Shown here in pieces: positions 42,472 through 50,864 of a stretch of DNA of 64,000 nucleotides. The position numbers were made by a program, and so were the translations under genes. Source of the DNA: Chitinophagales bacterium (GTDB lineage: Bacteria > Bacteroidota > Bacteroidia > Chitinophagales > Chitinophagaceae). Position 1 is the first letter of the stretch, and every line of letters begins with the position of its first letter. The stretch is taken from contig JACJXR010000004.1 in assembly GCA_020636505.1 (NCBI GenBank), positions 124,001 through 188,000 on the forward strand, in the 5' to 3' direction. The notes beneath the pieces were generated by a model. That model did not search any database. It worked only from the letters and a program-made list of their open reading frames with translations, and had not been told where the DNA came from.

Positions 42472-43659
42472 TTATTTGATGATCTCAGTAACCTGACCTG
42501 CACCTACTGTACGGCCACCTTCACGAATCGCGAACTTAAGACCTTTTTCCATCGCTATCGGAGCGATAAGTTGAACGTGCAAGTTAACGTTATCACCAGG
42601 CATTACCATCTCAACGCCATCAGGAAGTTTACACTCACCTGTAACGTCTGTAGTACGGAAATAGAACTGAGGACGGTATTTGTTAAAGAATGGAGTGTGA
42701 CGACCACCTTCTTCTTTGCTCAATACGTAAACTTCACCTTTGAACTCAGTGTGAGGGGTGATGCTCTTAGGAGCACAGATAACCATACCACGCTTGATAT
42801 CTTTTTTATCGATACCACGAAGAAGGATACCTGCGTTGTCACCTGCTTCACCACGATCCAACAACTTGCGGAACATCTCAACACCTGTACAAGTAGAAGT
42901 AAGAGGAGATTCGTTAAAACCAACGATTTCAACGTTGTCACCAACTGTGATAACACCACGCTCGATACGACCTGTAGCAACTGTACCACGACCTGTGATC
43001 GTAAATACGTCTTCCACAGACATCAAGAAAGGCTGATCAACAGCACGTGGAGGTAGAGGAATGTAATCATCTACAGCATTCATCAACTCCATAACTTTCT
43101 CAACCCACTGTGCTTCACCTGCCAATGCGCCAGTTGCAGAACCTTGGATGATCGGAGTGTTATCTCCATCGTAGTCGTACTTAGACAACAACTCACGGAT
43201 CTCCATTTCAACCAATTCAAGGATCTCAGGATCGTCAACAAGGTCAACCTTGTTCATGAATACTACTATACGAGGAACACCAACCTGACGTGCAAGAAGG
43301 ATGTGCTCTTTTGTTTGAGGCATTGGACCATCAGTTGAAGCAACAACCAAGATAGCACCGTCCATCTGAGCAGCACCTGTAATCATGTTTTTCACATAAT
43401 CCGCGTGACCCGGACAGTCAACGTGTGCGTAGTGACGAGTATCTGTTTGATATTCAACGTGTGCTGTGTTGATCGTGATACCACGCTCTCTTTCTTCAGG
43501 CGCACCATCAATCTCATCATAACCTTTTTTCTGCGCCAAACCTTTCTCAGAAAGGATCGTTGTGATCGCTGCAGTCAAAGTTGTTTTACCATGGTCAACG
43601 TGACCGATTGTACCAATGTTTACGTGGGGCTTCTCCCGATTAAAGGTCTCTTTTGCCAT
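42472..43659 (-). CDS. tuf: translation elongation factor Tu
   Basis: 395 residues. GTPase that brings aminoacyl-tRNA to the ribosome. G1 GHVDHGKTTLT (Lys25), effector threonine in ERGITINTAHVEY, G3 DCPGHADYVKNM, G4 NKVDLVDD, then the two barrel domains. All motifs are intact and the length is typical. Encoded right after tRNA-Thr(GGT) in the order tRNA-Thr, Tyr, Gly, Thr, tuf seen in E. coli and many others, probably from the promoter at 44281-44311. Confidence 0.97.
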   Translation of the reverse strand: MAKETFNREKPHVNIGTIGHVDHGKTTLTAAITTILSEKGLAQKKGYDEIDGAPEERERGITINTAHVEYQTDTRHYAHVDCPGHADYVKNMITGAAQMDGAILVVASTDGPMPQTKEHILLARQVGVPRIVVFMNKVDLVDDPEILELVEMEIRELLSKYDYDGDNTPIIQGSATGALAGEAQWVEKVMELMNAVDDYIPLPPRAVDQPFLMSVEDVFTITGRGTVATGRIERGVITVGDNVEIVGFNESPLTSTCTGVEMFRKLLDRGEAGDNAGILLRGIDKKDIKRGMVICAPKSITPHTEFKGEVYVLSKEEGGRHTPFFNKYRPQFYFRTTDVTGECKLPDGVEMVMPGDNVNLHVQLIAPIAMEKGLKFAIREGGRTVGAGQVTEIIK

Positions 43660-43782
43660 TTTTTATAATTTTTAATAGATGTTGTTAAACTGTTTATATT
43701 CCAATAGAGGTTTATAATCACCTCATATATCATTTACTGTTTTCATATTCACTAACCCAACTCAACAACCATATTTTGTTTG

Positions 43783-43854
<72 letters not shown>

Positions 43855-43931
43855 TAAAGAACTTCGGCCTACCAACTAATTTAGTTCTCACCATGCCATA
43901 CCTATGGCTGATGAAAACAAACGTAGTAAAG

Positions 43932-44004
43932 AGCGGGAGACGAGGTTCGAACCCGCGACCTACAGCTTGGAAGGCTGTCGCTCTACCAGCTGAGCTACTC
44001 CCGC
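43932..44004 (-). tRNA. tRNA-Gly (anticodon TCC)
   Basis: 73-base cloverleaf: acceptor GCGGGAG/CTCCCGC, anticodon stem ACAGC/GCTGT with loop CTTCCAA, T loop TTCGAAC. CCA not encoded. Confidence 0.94.
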
Positions 44005-44051
44005 TTAATAAATATTATGAATTTGTGGTTTCCCACAAACCATAACAGGTG

Positions 44052-44134
44052 TGGGCAGAAGAGGATTCGAACCTCTGAAGTCGAAAGACAGCAGATTTAC
44101 AGTCTGCCCCCGTTGGCCGCTTGGGTATCTGCCC
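44052..44134 (-). tRNA. tRNA-Tyr (anticodon GTA)
   Basis: 83-base class II tRNA: acceptor GGGCAGA/TCTGCCC, anticodon stem GCAGA/TCTGC with loop CTGTAAA, and a long variable arm, as expected for bacterial tRNA-Tyr. CCA not encoded. Confidence 0.94.
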
Positions 44135-44165
44135 TACAAATCATATAATACTTATATAATTTATG

Positions 44166-44238
44166 AGCCGCTTGCCGGGATCGAACCAGCGACCTACTGA
44201 TTACAAATCAGTTGCTCTACCAGCTGAGCTAAAGCGGC
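44166..44238 (-). tRNA. tRNA-Thr (anticodon TGT)
   Basis: 73-base cloverleaf: acceptor GCCGCTT/AAGCGGC, anticodon stem ACTGA/TCAGT with loop TTTGTAA, T loop TTCGATC. CCA not encoded. First gene of the tRNA/tuf operon. Confidence 0.94.
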
Positions 44239-44280
44239 TTAATGTATTCCAAAGAACTAGCCCCGTCAGAAACGGGATTG

Positions 44281-44311
44281 CAAAAGTAGGTAACAAATTG
44301 ATTTTTGCAAA
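44281..44311 (-). promoter_or_regulatory. promoter of the tRNA-Thr/Tyr/Gly/Thr/tuf operon
   Basis: On the minus strand a -33 TTTG (44311-44308), 19 bases, then -7 TACTTTTG (44288-44281): a perfect match to the Bacteroidota consensus, about 42 bases before the first tRNA. A small hairpin CCCGT/ACGGG lies in the leader at 44262-44276. Confidence 0.75.
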
Positions 44312-44424
44312 TTTTTTTAATTGCATTTTTCAGACAATTATTCGGGATTCTCAGAGTAAGATTTTCTGGATTTATCGGGTCGGTCAAAAAGCCGCCAAAA
44401 CAATGCGCCAAACAACGGGTTATC

Positions 44425-45033
44425 TTACTGCGTAGCAGTGAAGCTGATGGTCTCTCTGACCACTATCGGCGAGTCCGGAGTGATAAGCTGGGTGTAGAAA
44501 ACAGTATACTTTCCGGAGAGTACATTTCCCAAATAGTTGACGGTGCCATCACCCTCTTCGATCACTATTATGGAATTGGATATGGGATGTTGTGCCGTGA
44601 AGATAAAATTCGTCGGGCTGTCAGAACCCCCATCTTGTTTTACAGCCACTCTGCAAGGGACGTTATTATAGTCTGCATTACCCATAAAGTTGTCTATGAG
44701 AAAGCCCGTATTACTACCGCCGTTCTTCTTGATGGTCATATTGTACCTGGATGTTTGCCCTTGTCTGCCGTTTCTGTTAGACAAAGAAACCACCTCATCC
44801 ACTTGCCAATTTCCCAAATACCTACTCAACCATGCGGATTCACAATTTTCTCCCTCAAATCCTGCCGGACAACTACATTGACCCTTGAAACAAGTACCCC
44901 CGTTTTGGCAAGTCACATTCTTACATTCATCAATATAAGTGTATGTGTCTTTCTTACAAGACGTATATACAAGGGCAAATATTGAAAGTGTTATGAATGT
45001 GGTAAGGGAAATATGCTTTAACCTGCCGATCAT
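44425..45033 (-). CDS. lipoprotein with EGF-like domain, paralogue 1
   Basis: 202 residues. Signal peptide with lipobox ending LVYTSC (Cys about 26), then an EGF-like domain (about 37-65) with six cysteines: CKNVTCQNGGTC, CSC and the final GFEGENC. The remaining 135 residues look beta-rich. Anchored to a membrane, probably the outer one. EGF-like modules bind calcium or partner proteins but no calcium-binding Asp pattern is obvious. The neighbour at 45065 has the same architecture, so this is a tandem duplicate. Confidence 0.75.
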   Translation of the reverse strand: MIGRLKHISLTTFITLSIFALVYTSCKKDTYTYIDECKNVTCQNGGTCFKGQCSCPAGFEGENCESAWLSRYLGNWQVDEVVSLSNRNGRQGQTSRYNMTIKKNGGSNTGFLIDNFMGNADYNNVPCRVAVKQDGGSDSPTNFIFTAQHPISNSIIVIEEGDGTVNYLGNVLSGKYTVFYTQLITPDSPIVVRETISFTATQ

Positions 45034-45064
45034 AATGGAAAATGTTTTTACAAAAATACCTCGT

Positions 45065-45553
45065 TTAGCGGGTCCACGTAAAGTTTACAGTGGTTATTTG
45101 GCTCCCTTTTTTAAAAGTATACAATCCTGTGACCGTTTGTGCGTCTTCATCGATGAGACCACTACCTGATTGTATGGTCAATATCGTGTCTGCAACTCGC
45201 TCTTTAAGGGTGAAGGTGTTGTACTTGTCACGCACGGCAAAAACCGTATCAACACTGTCTGCAAAACCCAAAAGAAACAGTGTATCCTGAGTTCGGTAAT
45301 TGACAACGTTCAAATCGTATTTTGCTATCGTCGTGTCACTGTTGTTTGTTTCCGATACGGCCCATGAACCTGTAAACTTATCGTGCCATGCGTTTTCACA
45401 AAACTCTCCTTCATAACCATAAGGGCATGCACATATACCATCCACACATACACCGTTGTTTTTACAGCTTATCTTTTCGCATACATCACTTGAGCACGAT
45501 GTTAAAAGTAAACTTACAGACAAACAACACGTTAAAAAAGGGAACAGCTTCAT
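45065..45553 (-). CDS. lipoprotein with EGF-like domain, paralogue 2
   Basis: 162 residues from the ATG that gives a good lipoprotein signal ending LLLTSC. An EGF-like domain follows (CEKISCKNNGVC ... CAC ... GYEGEFC, about 23-53), then NAW and a beta-rich C-terminal domain with the same length pattern as the neighbour at 44425, although sequence similarity beyond the EGF is weak. Both probably sit on the outer membrane. An upstream in-frame ATG at 45592 would add 13 residues that spoil the signal peptide. Confidence 0.75.
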   Translation of the reverse strand: MKLFPFLTCCLSVSLLLTSCSSDVCEKISCKNNGVCVDGICACPYGYEGEFCENAWHDKFTGSWAVSETNNSDTTIAKYDLNVVNYRTQDTLFLLGFADSVDTVFAVRDKYNTFTLKERVADTILTIQSGSGLIDEDAQTVTGLYTFKKGSQITTVNFTWTR

Positions 45554-45630
45554 AATCCGATGCAAAACTATACGTCTGCAAATATTAAGCATTTCTATAA
45601 ATATTTAATTTAAAATGTTTTACATTAACT

Positions 45631-45638
45631 TAACTTTG
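45631..45638 (+). promoter_or_regulatory. -7 box for the Ig-repeat protein
   Basis: TAACTTTG matches TAnnTTTG and lies 20 bases before the ATG at 45659. It lies in the intergenic space facing away from the two lipoprotein genes. Confidence 0.5.
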
Positions 45639-45658
45639 TATGTACAGGTAATTCAACA

Positions 45659-48055
45659 ATGCAGGTAAACCAAAAAACAAAATTCGTAGTTCTACGACTT
45701 GCTATGCTATTGCTATTTGCATGTAGCATCCATACTTCTTTTGCTCAAGTCACTGTAAACATAAAAAAACCTTTCACAGATACATTATGGTGTGTCAAAG
45801 GCAATGTTACTGTACAAATTACTCCTAGCGACTCTATGCGCCCGAGTAATATATTCAGAATACAGCTTTCAGACTCAAATGGTAGTTTCAGCAACCCAAA
45901 ACAAATAGGCTTCAAGCCGGGGCAATTCGTCACCTCAGTATTATGCTATATCGACTCAACCGTAATTGCTGCCACAGGCTATAGAATTCGCGTTGTTGCC
46001 GATAGCCCTCAACTTAATATTGGTCCATACATCTCTTCAGACAATGGAGTTGACATTCGTATATCCAAATTCCCTGAAGTAACCTCTTCCAGCAACACTC
46101 CTATATGTGTTGGCGATACTTTGAAGCTATATTCATCGACAACAGCCTTTTATCCTACTTATCAATGGTCAGGGCCAAACAGTTTCTACAGCACACTCAA
46201 TAATACTTCAAAAAACAATACAAGCTTTGCAGACTCAGGCAAGTATGCAATTGCAGTAACGAGTTACGGATGTACGACAATCGACTCTGTTCGTGCGATT
46301 ATTCTGCCCTCTCCGAAAATAGACTCAGTAGGCGCCACAACGCCGATATGTGAAGAAGAGGACATGAAAATAACCATGGGCTGCAACATATGCGGACAAC
46401 CCGGTGTACAATACAGATGGTACTTCCCTAACGGAAATATTGCAAGCTATCAGCCAACTTTAACCTATTTGAACATTATAGCAGCGGATAGTGGTGTTTA
46501 CAAACTGAATATAACGTTGAGTGGGTGCTCTGTCGATACACAAGTGCGCGTTACGGTAAAACCATTGCCTGACACACCTGTCATCACGAGCAACAGTCCT
46601 TTGTGCGAAGGCGAAACACTGAAATTAAACGGTTCATCATCCACATCAGGAGTTACTTATCAATGGCAGGACCCCAACAACAGTCCAATAGGCACATCCA
46701 ACCCTCTAGCCATACCAAACATTCAACAAAGCCAACAAGGCGAATACAAACTCTATGCATTCAAAAACGGCTGTAGATCGAAAGCCGGCAAAACAGATGT
46801 AAAAGTAGGCATAGCACTCATACCAATACCTCTTACAGCAGATACCCTATTGTGTCCCGGAGATGCCATGAAAATACAAGCACAAACAAGCGTTACCACA
46901 GGTATCAAATGGGTGAAATTGCCTGCTGATACCCTAGTGATATTCACCGGAAGAACATACGGAAAGTCAAATGCCTCATTTGAAGACTCCGGAACTTACG
47001 TGGTGACCCAAGAGGTGAACGGTTGTACATCTCCCCCATCATCTGTAACACTCAACATACCTAACATTAAGAATCCAACTGCTAAAAATAACGGACCATT
47101 ATGTTTAGGAGAAAAGCTGGAGTTCAGCATCACCCCATCCAATGGAGCTTCGTACCAATGGACAGGCCCTGATAATTTTGCATCAGTAGACGCCATGCCG
47201 TTCATCAATAATGTGCAAGGCAAAAATGCAGGTATCTATAACATAACAACCACATTGGCCCACTGTACGGAAACAGATACAACACTTGTGCAAATAAAAC
47301 CGATGCCTGCCATAACAGATATAACCAGCAATAGTCCTGTATGTAGCTACAGTCTATTGCAACTCAACTCTGCAAGCAGTATACCGGGAGCAACATTTAA
47401 TTGGACGGGGCCAAACGGATTCACTTCAAATGACCAAAACCCCTCTGTATATTTCGAAGACAACCAATCGGGCACATACAGTGTAACGGCAACCGTTGAC
47501 GGTTGTACTTCACCTGCTGCCTCCACAGATGTAGTGACTAAGGAAGGTCCCGGCCCTACGAAAGTATACTCCAACAGCCCTATAAAAGAAGGTGAAACGT
47601 TGGAGTTACATGCGGAAAACAGCAAACCCGGCGTTACTTTCTTTTGGGAAGGACCTGACGGTTTCGAGTCTGATGAAGCCAATCCAAAGATCATCGAAGC
47701 AACTTATCGCAACGATGGTATTTATGATCTGACATCGATTTATAACGGCTGTAGTACCACTGTACAAATATCAGTGGATGTAAAAGATATACTGGGCATA
47801 ACGGTTACATTATACCCTAACGCAAACGATGGGAAGTTCACCATTGAAGGTATCACTCAAACCGATGCTCCGCTCAACATTGCCATCTTCAACCACTTGG
47901 GGAAAGTTGTATATCGTGGTGATGTAGTGCCCGACAGGTCTAAGTTCATCAAAAAGATAGACCTTGAAGGTATCATTCCTAGCGGTGTATACATTTTATT
48001 GCTTGACACAGGCAACGAGCGAAAAATGGTAAGCTTCACGGTTGTAAGGCAGTAG
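45659..48055 (+). CDS. secreted Ig-like repeat protein with T9SS type A sorting domain
   Basis: 798 residues. Signal peptide about 1-29 (ending TSFAQ). Seven repeats of about 80-85 residues start at about 146, 227, 311, 396, 478, 557 and 638 with a C-x-G/E-E/D-x-L-K-L pattern (for example SPLCEGETLKLNG) and an internal YQWSGPN-type turn; the last repeat has lost the Cys. This is an Ig/PKD-like adhesin layout. The C-terminal domain (about 715-798) ends LYPNANDGKFTIEG ... KMVSFTVVRQ, the type A signal for the type IX secretion system, so it is exported through the outer membrane and attached to the surface. Likely an adhesin. Confidence 0.85.
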   Translation: MQVNQKTKFVVLRLAMLLLFACSIHTSFAQVTVNIKKPFTDTLWCVKGNVTVQITPSDSMRPSNIFRIQLSDSNGSFSNPKQIGFKPGQFVTSVLCYIDSTVIAATGYRIRVVADSPQLNIGPYISSDNGVDIRISKFPEVTSSSNTPICVGDTLKLYSSTTAFYPTYQWSGPNSFYSTLNNTSKNNTSFADSGKYAIAVTSYGCTTIDSVRAIILPSPKIDSVGATTPICEEEDMKITMGCNICGQPGVQYRWYFPNGNIASYQPTLTYLNIIAADSGVYKLNITLSGCSVDTQVRVTVKPLPDTPVITSNSPLCEGETLKLNGSSSTSGVTYQWQDPNNSPIGTSNPLAIPNIQQSQQGEYKLYAFKNGCRSKAGKTDVKVGIALIPIPLTADTLLCPGDAMKIQAQTSVTTGIKWVKLPADTLVIFTGRTYGKSNASFEDSGTYVVTQEVNGCTSPPSSVTLNIPNIKNPTAKNNGPLCLGEKLEFSITPSNGASYQWTGPDNFASVDAMPFINNVQGKNAGIYNITTTLAHCTETDTTLVQIKPMPAITDITSNSPVCSYSLLQLNSASSIPGATFNWTGPNGFTSNDQNPSVYFEDNQSGTYSVTATVDGCTSPAASTDVVTKEGPGPTKVYSNSPIKEGETLELHAENSKPGVTFFWEGPDGFESDEANPKIIEATYRNDGIYDLTSIYNGCSTTVQISVDVKDILGITVTLYPNANDGKFTIEGITQTDAPLNIAIFNHLGKVVYRGDVVPDRSKFIKKIDLEGIIPSGVYILLLDTGNERKMVSFTVVRQ

Positions 48056-48101
48056 ATCGCAGTCAAATAACACATTCTTACATTTTTTCGGCATACCTAT
48101 T

Positions 48102-48113
48102 GCAGTATACTGC
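48102..48113. repeat. 12-base perfect palindrome before the DUF4294 gene
   Basis: GCAGTATACTGC lies 6 bases before the ATG at 48119. It could be a repressor site or chance. There is no other clear promoter element in the gap from 48056. Confidence 0.3.
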
Positions 48114-48118
48114 TTATC

Positions 48119-48712
48119 ATGTTGATAATCAAAAAGGTCACTTTAATATCAGCGTATTTGATATTTAGTCTTAGCGCTGTTGCACAGCAATACATCGACA
48201 CCCAACTCCATGTGCAAATGAAGCCTGTGGACATTACGGCAAAACATCAATGGGCCAACGATACCATTCAGTATCAGTATAACCAGATGAAGTATTACGT
48301 AAAAACAATACTGCCATATTTGGATGAAGCCGTTGTACTGTTCAGAGAATTGGACAATAAGATAAACGACCCTAATGCGAGTAAAAAAGAGACCAAAGAA
48401 TTTGTGAAGACAAAAGAGCAAATACTCAAAGAGCGTTTTGACAGCGAGATAAAAGCGCTGAATGAAACGCAAGGGGTATTATTGATAAAGCTGATAGCGA
48501 GGCAAACTCATGTCAACATATACGGTATATTGAAAGAATTCAAGAACCCAATGGCTGCGATGAAATGGCAGGGTTGGGCAAAGATCCATGGGTTCAATCT
48601 CAACAGAAAGTACGACCCCGACGATGAGCCGTGGCTTGAACAAATAATGGAAGACTACGGCTATCCATTGCCTAAATCGTACAAATACAAACAGATAATC
48701 ACATCAAATTAG
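48119..48712 (+). CDS. DUF4294 secreted protein
   Basis: 197 residues. Signal peptide about 1-22 (ending AVAQQ), then a mostly helical domain with YYVKTILPYLDEAV and LIKLIARQTHVNIYGILKEF, which fits the DUF4294 family of Bacteroidota. The function of the family is unknown to me. It follows the T9SS protein and precedes the SCO gene on the same strand. Confidence 0.78.
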   Translation: MLIIKKVTLISAYLIFSLSAVAQQYIDTQLHVQMKPVDITAKHQWANDTIQYQYNQMKYYVKTILPYLDEAVVLFRELDNKINDPNASKKETKEFVKTKEQILKERFDSEIKALNETQGVLLIKLIARQTHVNIYGILKEFKNPMAAMKWQGWAKIHGFNLNRKYDPDDEPWLEQIMEDYGYPLPKSYKYKQIITSN

Positions 48713-48723
48713 CGACGTTTCGC

Positions 48724-48731
48724 TACCTTTG
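48724..48731 (+). promoter_or_regulatory. -7 box for the SCO gene
   Basis: TACCTTTG matches TAnnTTTG and ends 8 bases before the ATG at 48740, so the leader would be almost absent. Confidence 0.5.
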
Positions 48732-48739
48732 CCCGCGTT

Positions 48740-49381
48740 ATGAAGATGAACAAAACGGGGATATTTCTACTGGCATTTTTTATTGTATTGACAACGGTTT
48801 TCATCATAGTCACATATGATGACACTAAGAAGCCCGATACACTTCCTGTTGTAGGTTCAAATACCGGCCATAAGATCAAGCCGTTCAGCTTCGTCAATCA
48901 AGAAGGAGCAACCGTTACGGAAAAAGACATTGAAGGAAAGGTGTTTGTGGTGGAATATTTCTTTACAACATGCAAAGGCATATGCCCAAAAATGAACGAG
49001 AACATGAGTAAGGTTTATGAAGCCTTCAGAGGTAATGAGTCTGTAAAGATACTATCGCATACTGTTGACCCTATTAAGGATACCATTGAAGCGATGAAGG
49101 CATACAGCCTTCGGTTCGATGCCGACCCCAAACAATGGATGTTCTTGACCGGTGATAAGAAGGAGCTTTACGATATAGCAAGGTACAGCTACTTGATAAG
49201 TGCCAGTGATGATACTGCAACGGTTGACATACAAAGCGACTTTATACACACAGACAGGTTTGTTCTTGTAGACAGAGACGGATACATACGCGGAAAATTC
49301 TACATCGGTACCGACGAAGGTGATGTAAACCAGCTGATTGGAGACATCAAGAAACTACTGAAAGAAAAGCCGCTGGACTAA
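48740..49381 (+). CDS. SCO1/SenC-type copper chaperone
   Basis: 213 residues. A membrane anchor (about 7-25) and a periplasmic thioredoxin fold with the copper-binding CxxxC motif (Cys78, Cys82 in TTCKGICPKMNE) and a conserved His in the FIHTDRFVLVD segment. SCO proteins deliver copper to the CuA site of cytochrome c oxidase. The oxidase genes are not in the window. Overall length and motifs match the family. Confidence 0.88.
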   Translation: MKMNKTGIFLLAFFIVLTTVFIIVTYDDTKKPDTLPVVGSNTGHKIKPFSFVNQEGATVTEKDIEGKVFVVEYFFTTCKGICPKMNENMSKVYEAFRGNESVKILSHTVDPIKDTIEAMKAYSLRFDADPKQWMFLTGDKKELYDIARYSYLISASDDTATVDIQSDFIHTDRFVLVDRDGYIRGKFYIGTDEGDVNQLIGDIKKLLKEKPLD

Positions 49382-49385
49382 CGAA

Positions 49386-50597
49386 TTACATATTCATAGC
49401 CCATCCCATCAACAGCCAACCCACCACTATCAACGGTGCTGGAATCCTGGTAAACAACAACATGCTGAGTGTTATCAGTACTACTACCACATTGGTCCAT
49501 TCAAACTCCATAGACTGGAACAACACTACGCCGGACGCCCAAATAATACCCACTATTGCAGCATTGATTCCTTCCAACGCGCGGTATATTACAACATACT
49601 GACGAAGGTTTTGATAAACAGGAAATAAGAAGAACAGCAACAGTGTACTTGGCAAAAACACACCGACCGTAGCCACAATACAACCCACCACCTGCCATGT
49701 TGCGCCGTAAGAGCTCATTACCATCCCCCCTACATAAGAACAAATGGAGAATACCGGACCCGGCAATGCTTGCACCACTCCAAACCCTGTCAACAACTGT
49801 TCACCGGTCAATAAAGGATCAACACCCAAATTGATAGGATGGTTGACAAACTGGAACAGCATCATCGGCATCAAGGCTTGCCCACCTCCAAAAACTATTG
49901 AACCAAAACGATAGAAGTTCTCAAACAAATTGAAAGCCCTTGCATTCGGTAGATTGTATAGCCTTGCCAACTGACTGACAACACCCGCCACTATGAATAT
50001 GGCAACGAATATCCACAGATTCATCCACCTTACGGGCTTTCTTTTTTCTTTGGTATCAGGAATACGCTTGTTACTGAAATTGCTGATAATCCCCGCAAGA
50101 ATCAACAGTAATGGGAATACCCAAGGAAACTGCAGGAATATCGTCACTATCATACAACCTATCATGATTGCCCATGTGGCCACGTGACGCACACTGCTTT
50201 TCATCATTTTGATGGCCGCATAACCTATAAAGCCCACCGACATAGGCTGTATGTACTTAAACAGGTTGGTGCTTATGTCTTTTACATCTATATAGTATAT
50301 CAGAAACGAAAAAGCACACATAATGGTGGCTGCAGGCAATATCCAAAGCAGTAGTGTCAACAGAGCCAAGGGCACTCCTCCCCTTTTGTATGCTATGAGT
50401 GTAACCGTCTGAGTGGATGACGGACCGGGTAGCATCTGGCAAAACGCATTGTATTCCAACAGCTCTTCTTCTGAAACATCTTTCCTGTCGTTGACGAAAG
50501 TTCGAGTCATCATTCCCAAATGACCTTGAGGGCCCCCGAATGCGGTGAAAGAGTACGTTAGTACCGACTTTAAGAAAGGCAAATGACGCAAGAGCAT
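49386..50597 (-). CDS. chrA: ChrA-type chromate transporter
   Basis: 403 residues made of two homologous halves, each with about six membrane helices. Repeated signatures are FGGPQGHLGMM and MLPGPSSTQT in the first half and GGGQALMPMM and ALPGPVFS in the second. This is the long (two-domain) form of the CHR family, which exports chromate by a proton-coupled mechanism. Convergent with the SCO gene, 4 bases apart. No ChrB regulator is nearby. Confidence 0.88.
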   Translation of the reverse strand: MLLRHLPFLKSVLTYSFTAFGGPQGHLGMMTRTFVNDRKDVSEEELLEYNAFCQMLPGPSSTQTVTLIAYKRGGVPLALLTLLLWILPAATIMCAFSFLIYYIDVKDISTNLFKYIQPMSVGFIGYAAIKMMKSSVRHVATWAIMIGCMIVTIFLQFPWVFPLLLILAGIISNFSNKRIPDTKEKRKPVRWMNLWIFVAIFIVAGVVSQLARLYNLPNARAFNLFENFYRFGSIVFGGGQALMPMMLFQFVNHPINLGVDPLLTGEQLLTGFGVVQALPGPVFSICSYVGGMVMSSYGATWQVVGCIVATVGVFLPSTLLLFFLFPVYQNLRQYVVIYRALEGINAAIVGIIWASGVVLFQSMEFEWTNVVVVLITLSMLLFTRIPAPLIVVGWLLMGWAMNM

Positions 50598-50699
50598 ATG
50601 CTGAGGCAGCTTTACATCGAAAAATAGCTACAAAAAAGGGAAATACATAAACCTATTAAATAACTCTTTTTGTATCTTGCGGCTCAAATCGATTTATAG

Positions 50700-50840
50700 A
50701 TGGAATCTGTACTACTTAACGCTTTCTACGATACAGTTCAATATGGTCTTGGAATGACCTTATGCTATATCTTCATCTTACTGATGACGATCGAGCTTAT
50801 ATATGTTATGGCCAAGTATCTTGGCGGTGATAAAAAATAA
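50700..50840 (+). CDS. small single-pass membrane protein, 46 residues
   Basis: ATG at 50700 to TAA at 50838-50840. It reads MESVLLNAFYDTVQYGLGMT, then one long hydrophobic helix ending VMAKYLGGDKK. The layout (short N-terminus, one helix, basic C-terminus) is plausible for a real small membrane protein. It vaguely recalls the short OadG-type subunits of sodium-pumping decarboxylases but is too short to call. It is in the same frame as pdxH, separated from it by one stop codon. Confidence 0.55.
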   Translation: MESVLLNAFYDTVQYGLGMTLCYIFILLMTIELIYVMAKYLGGDKK

Positions 50841-50864
50841 TACAACACCCAAAAATCTTCTGCC

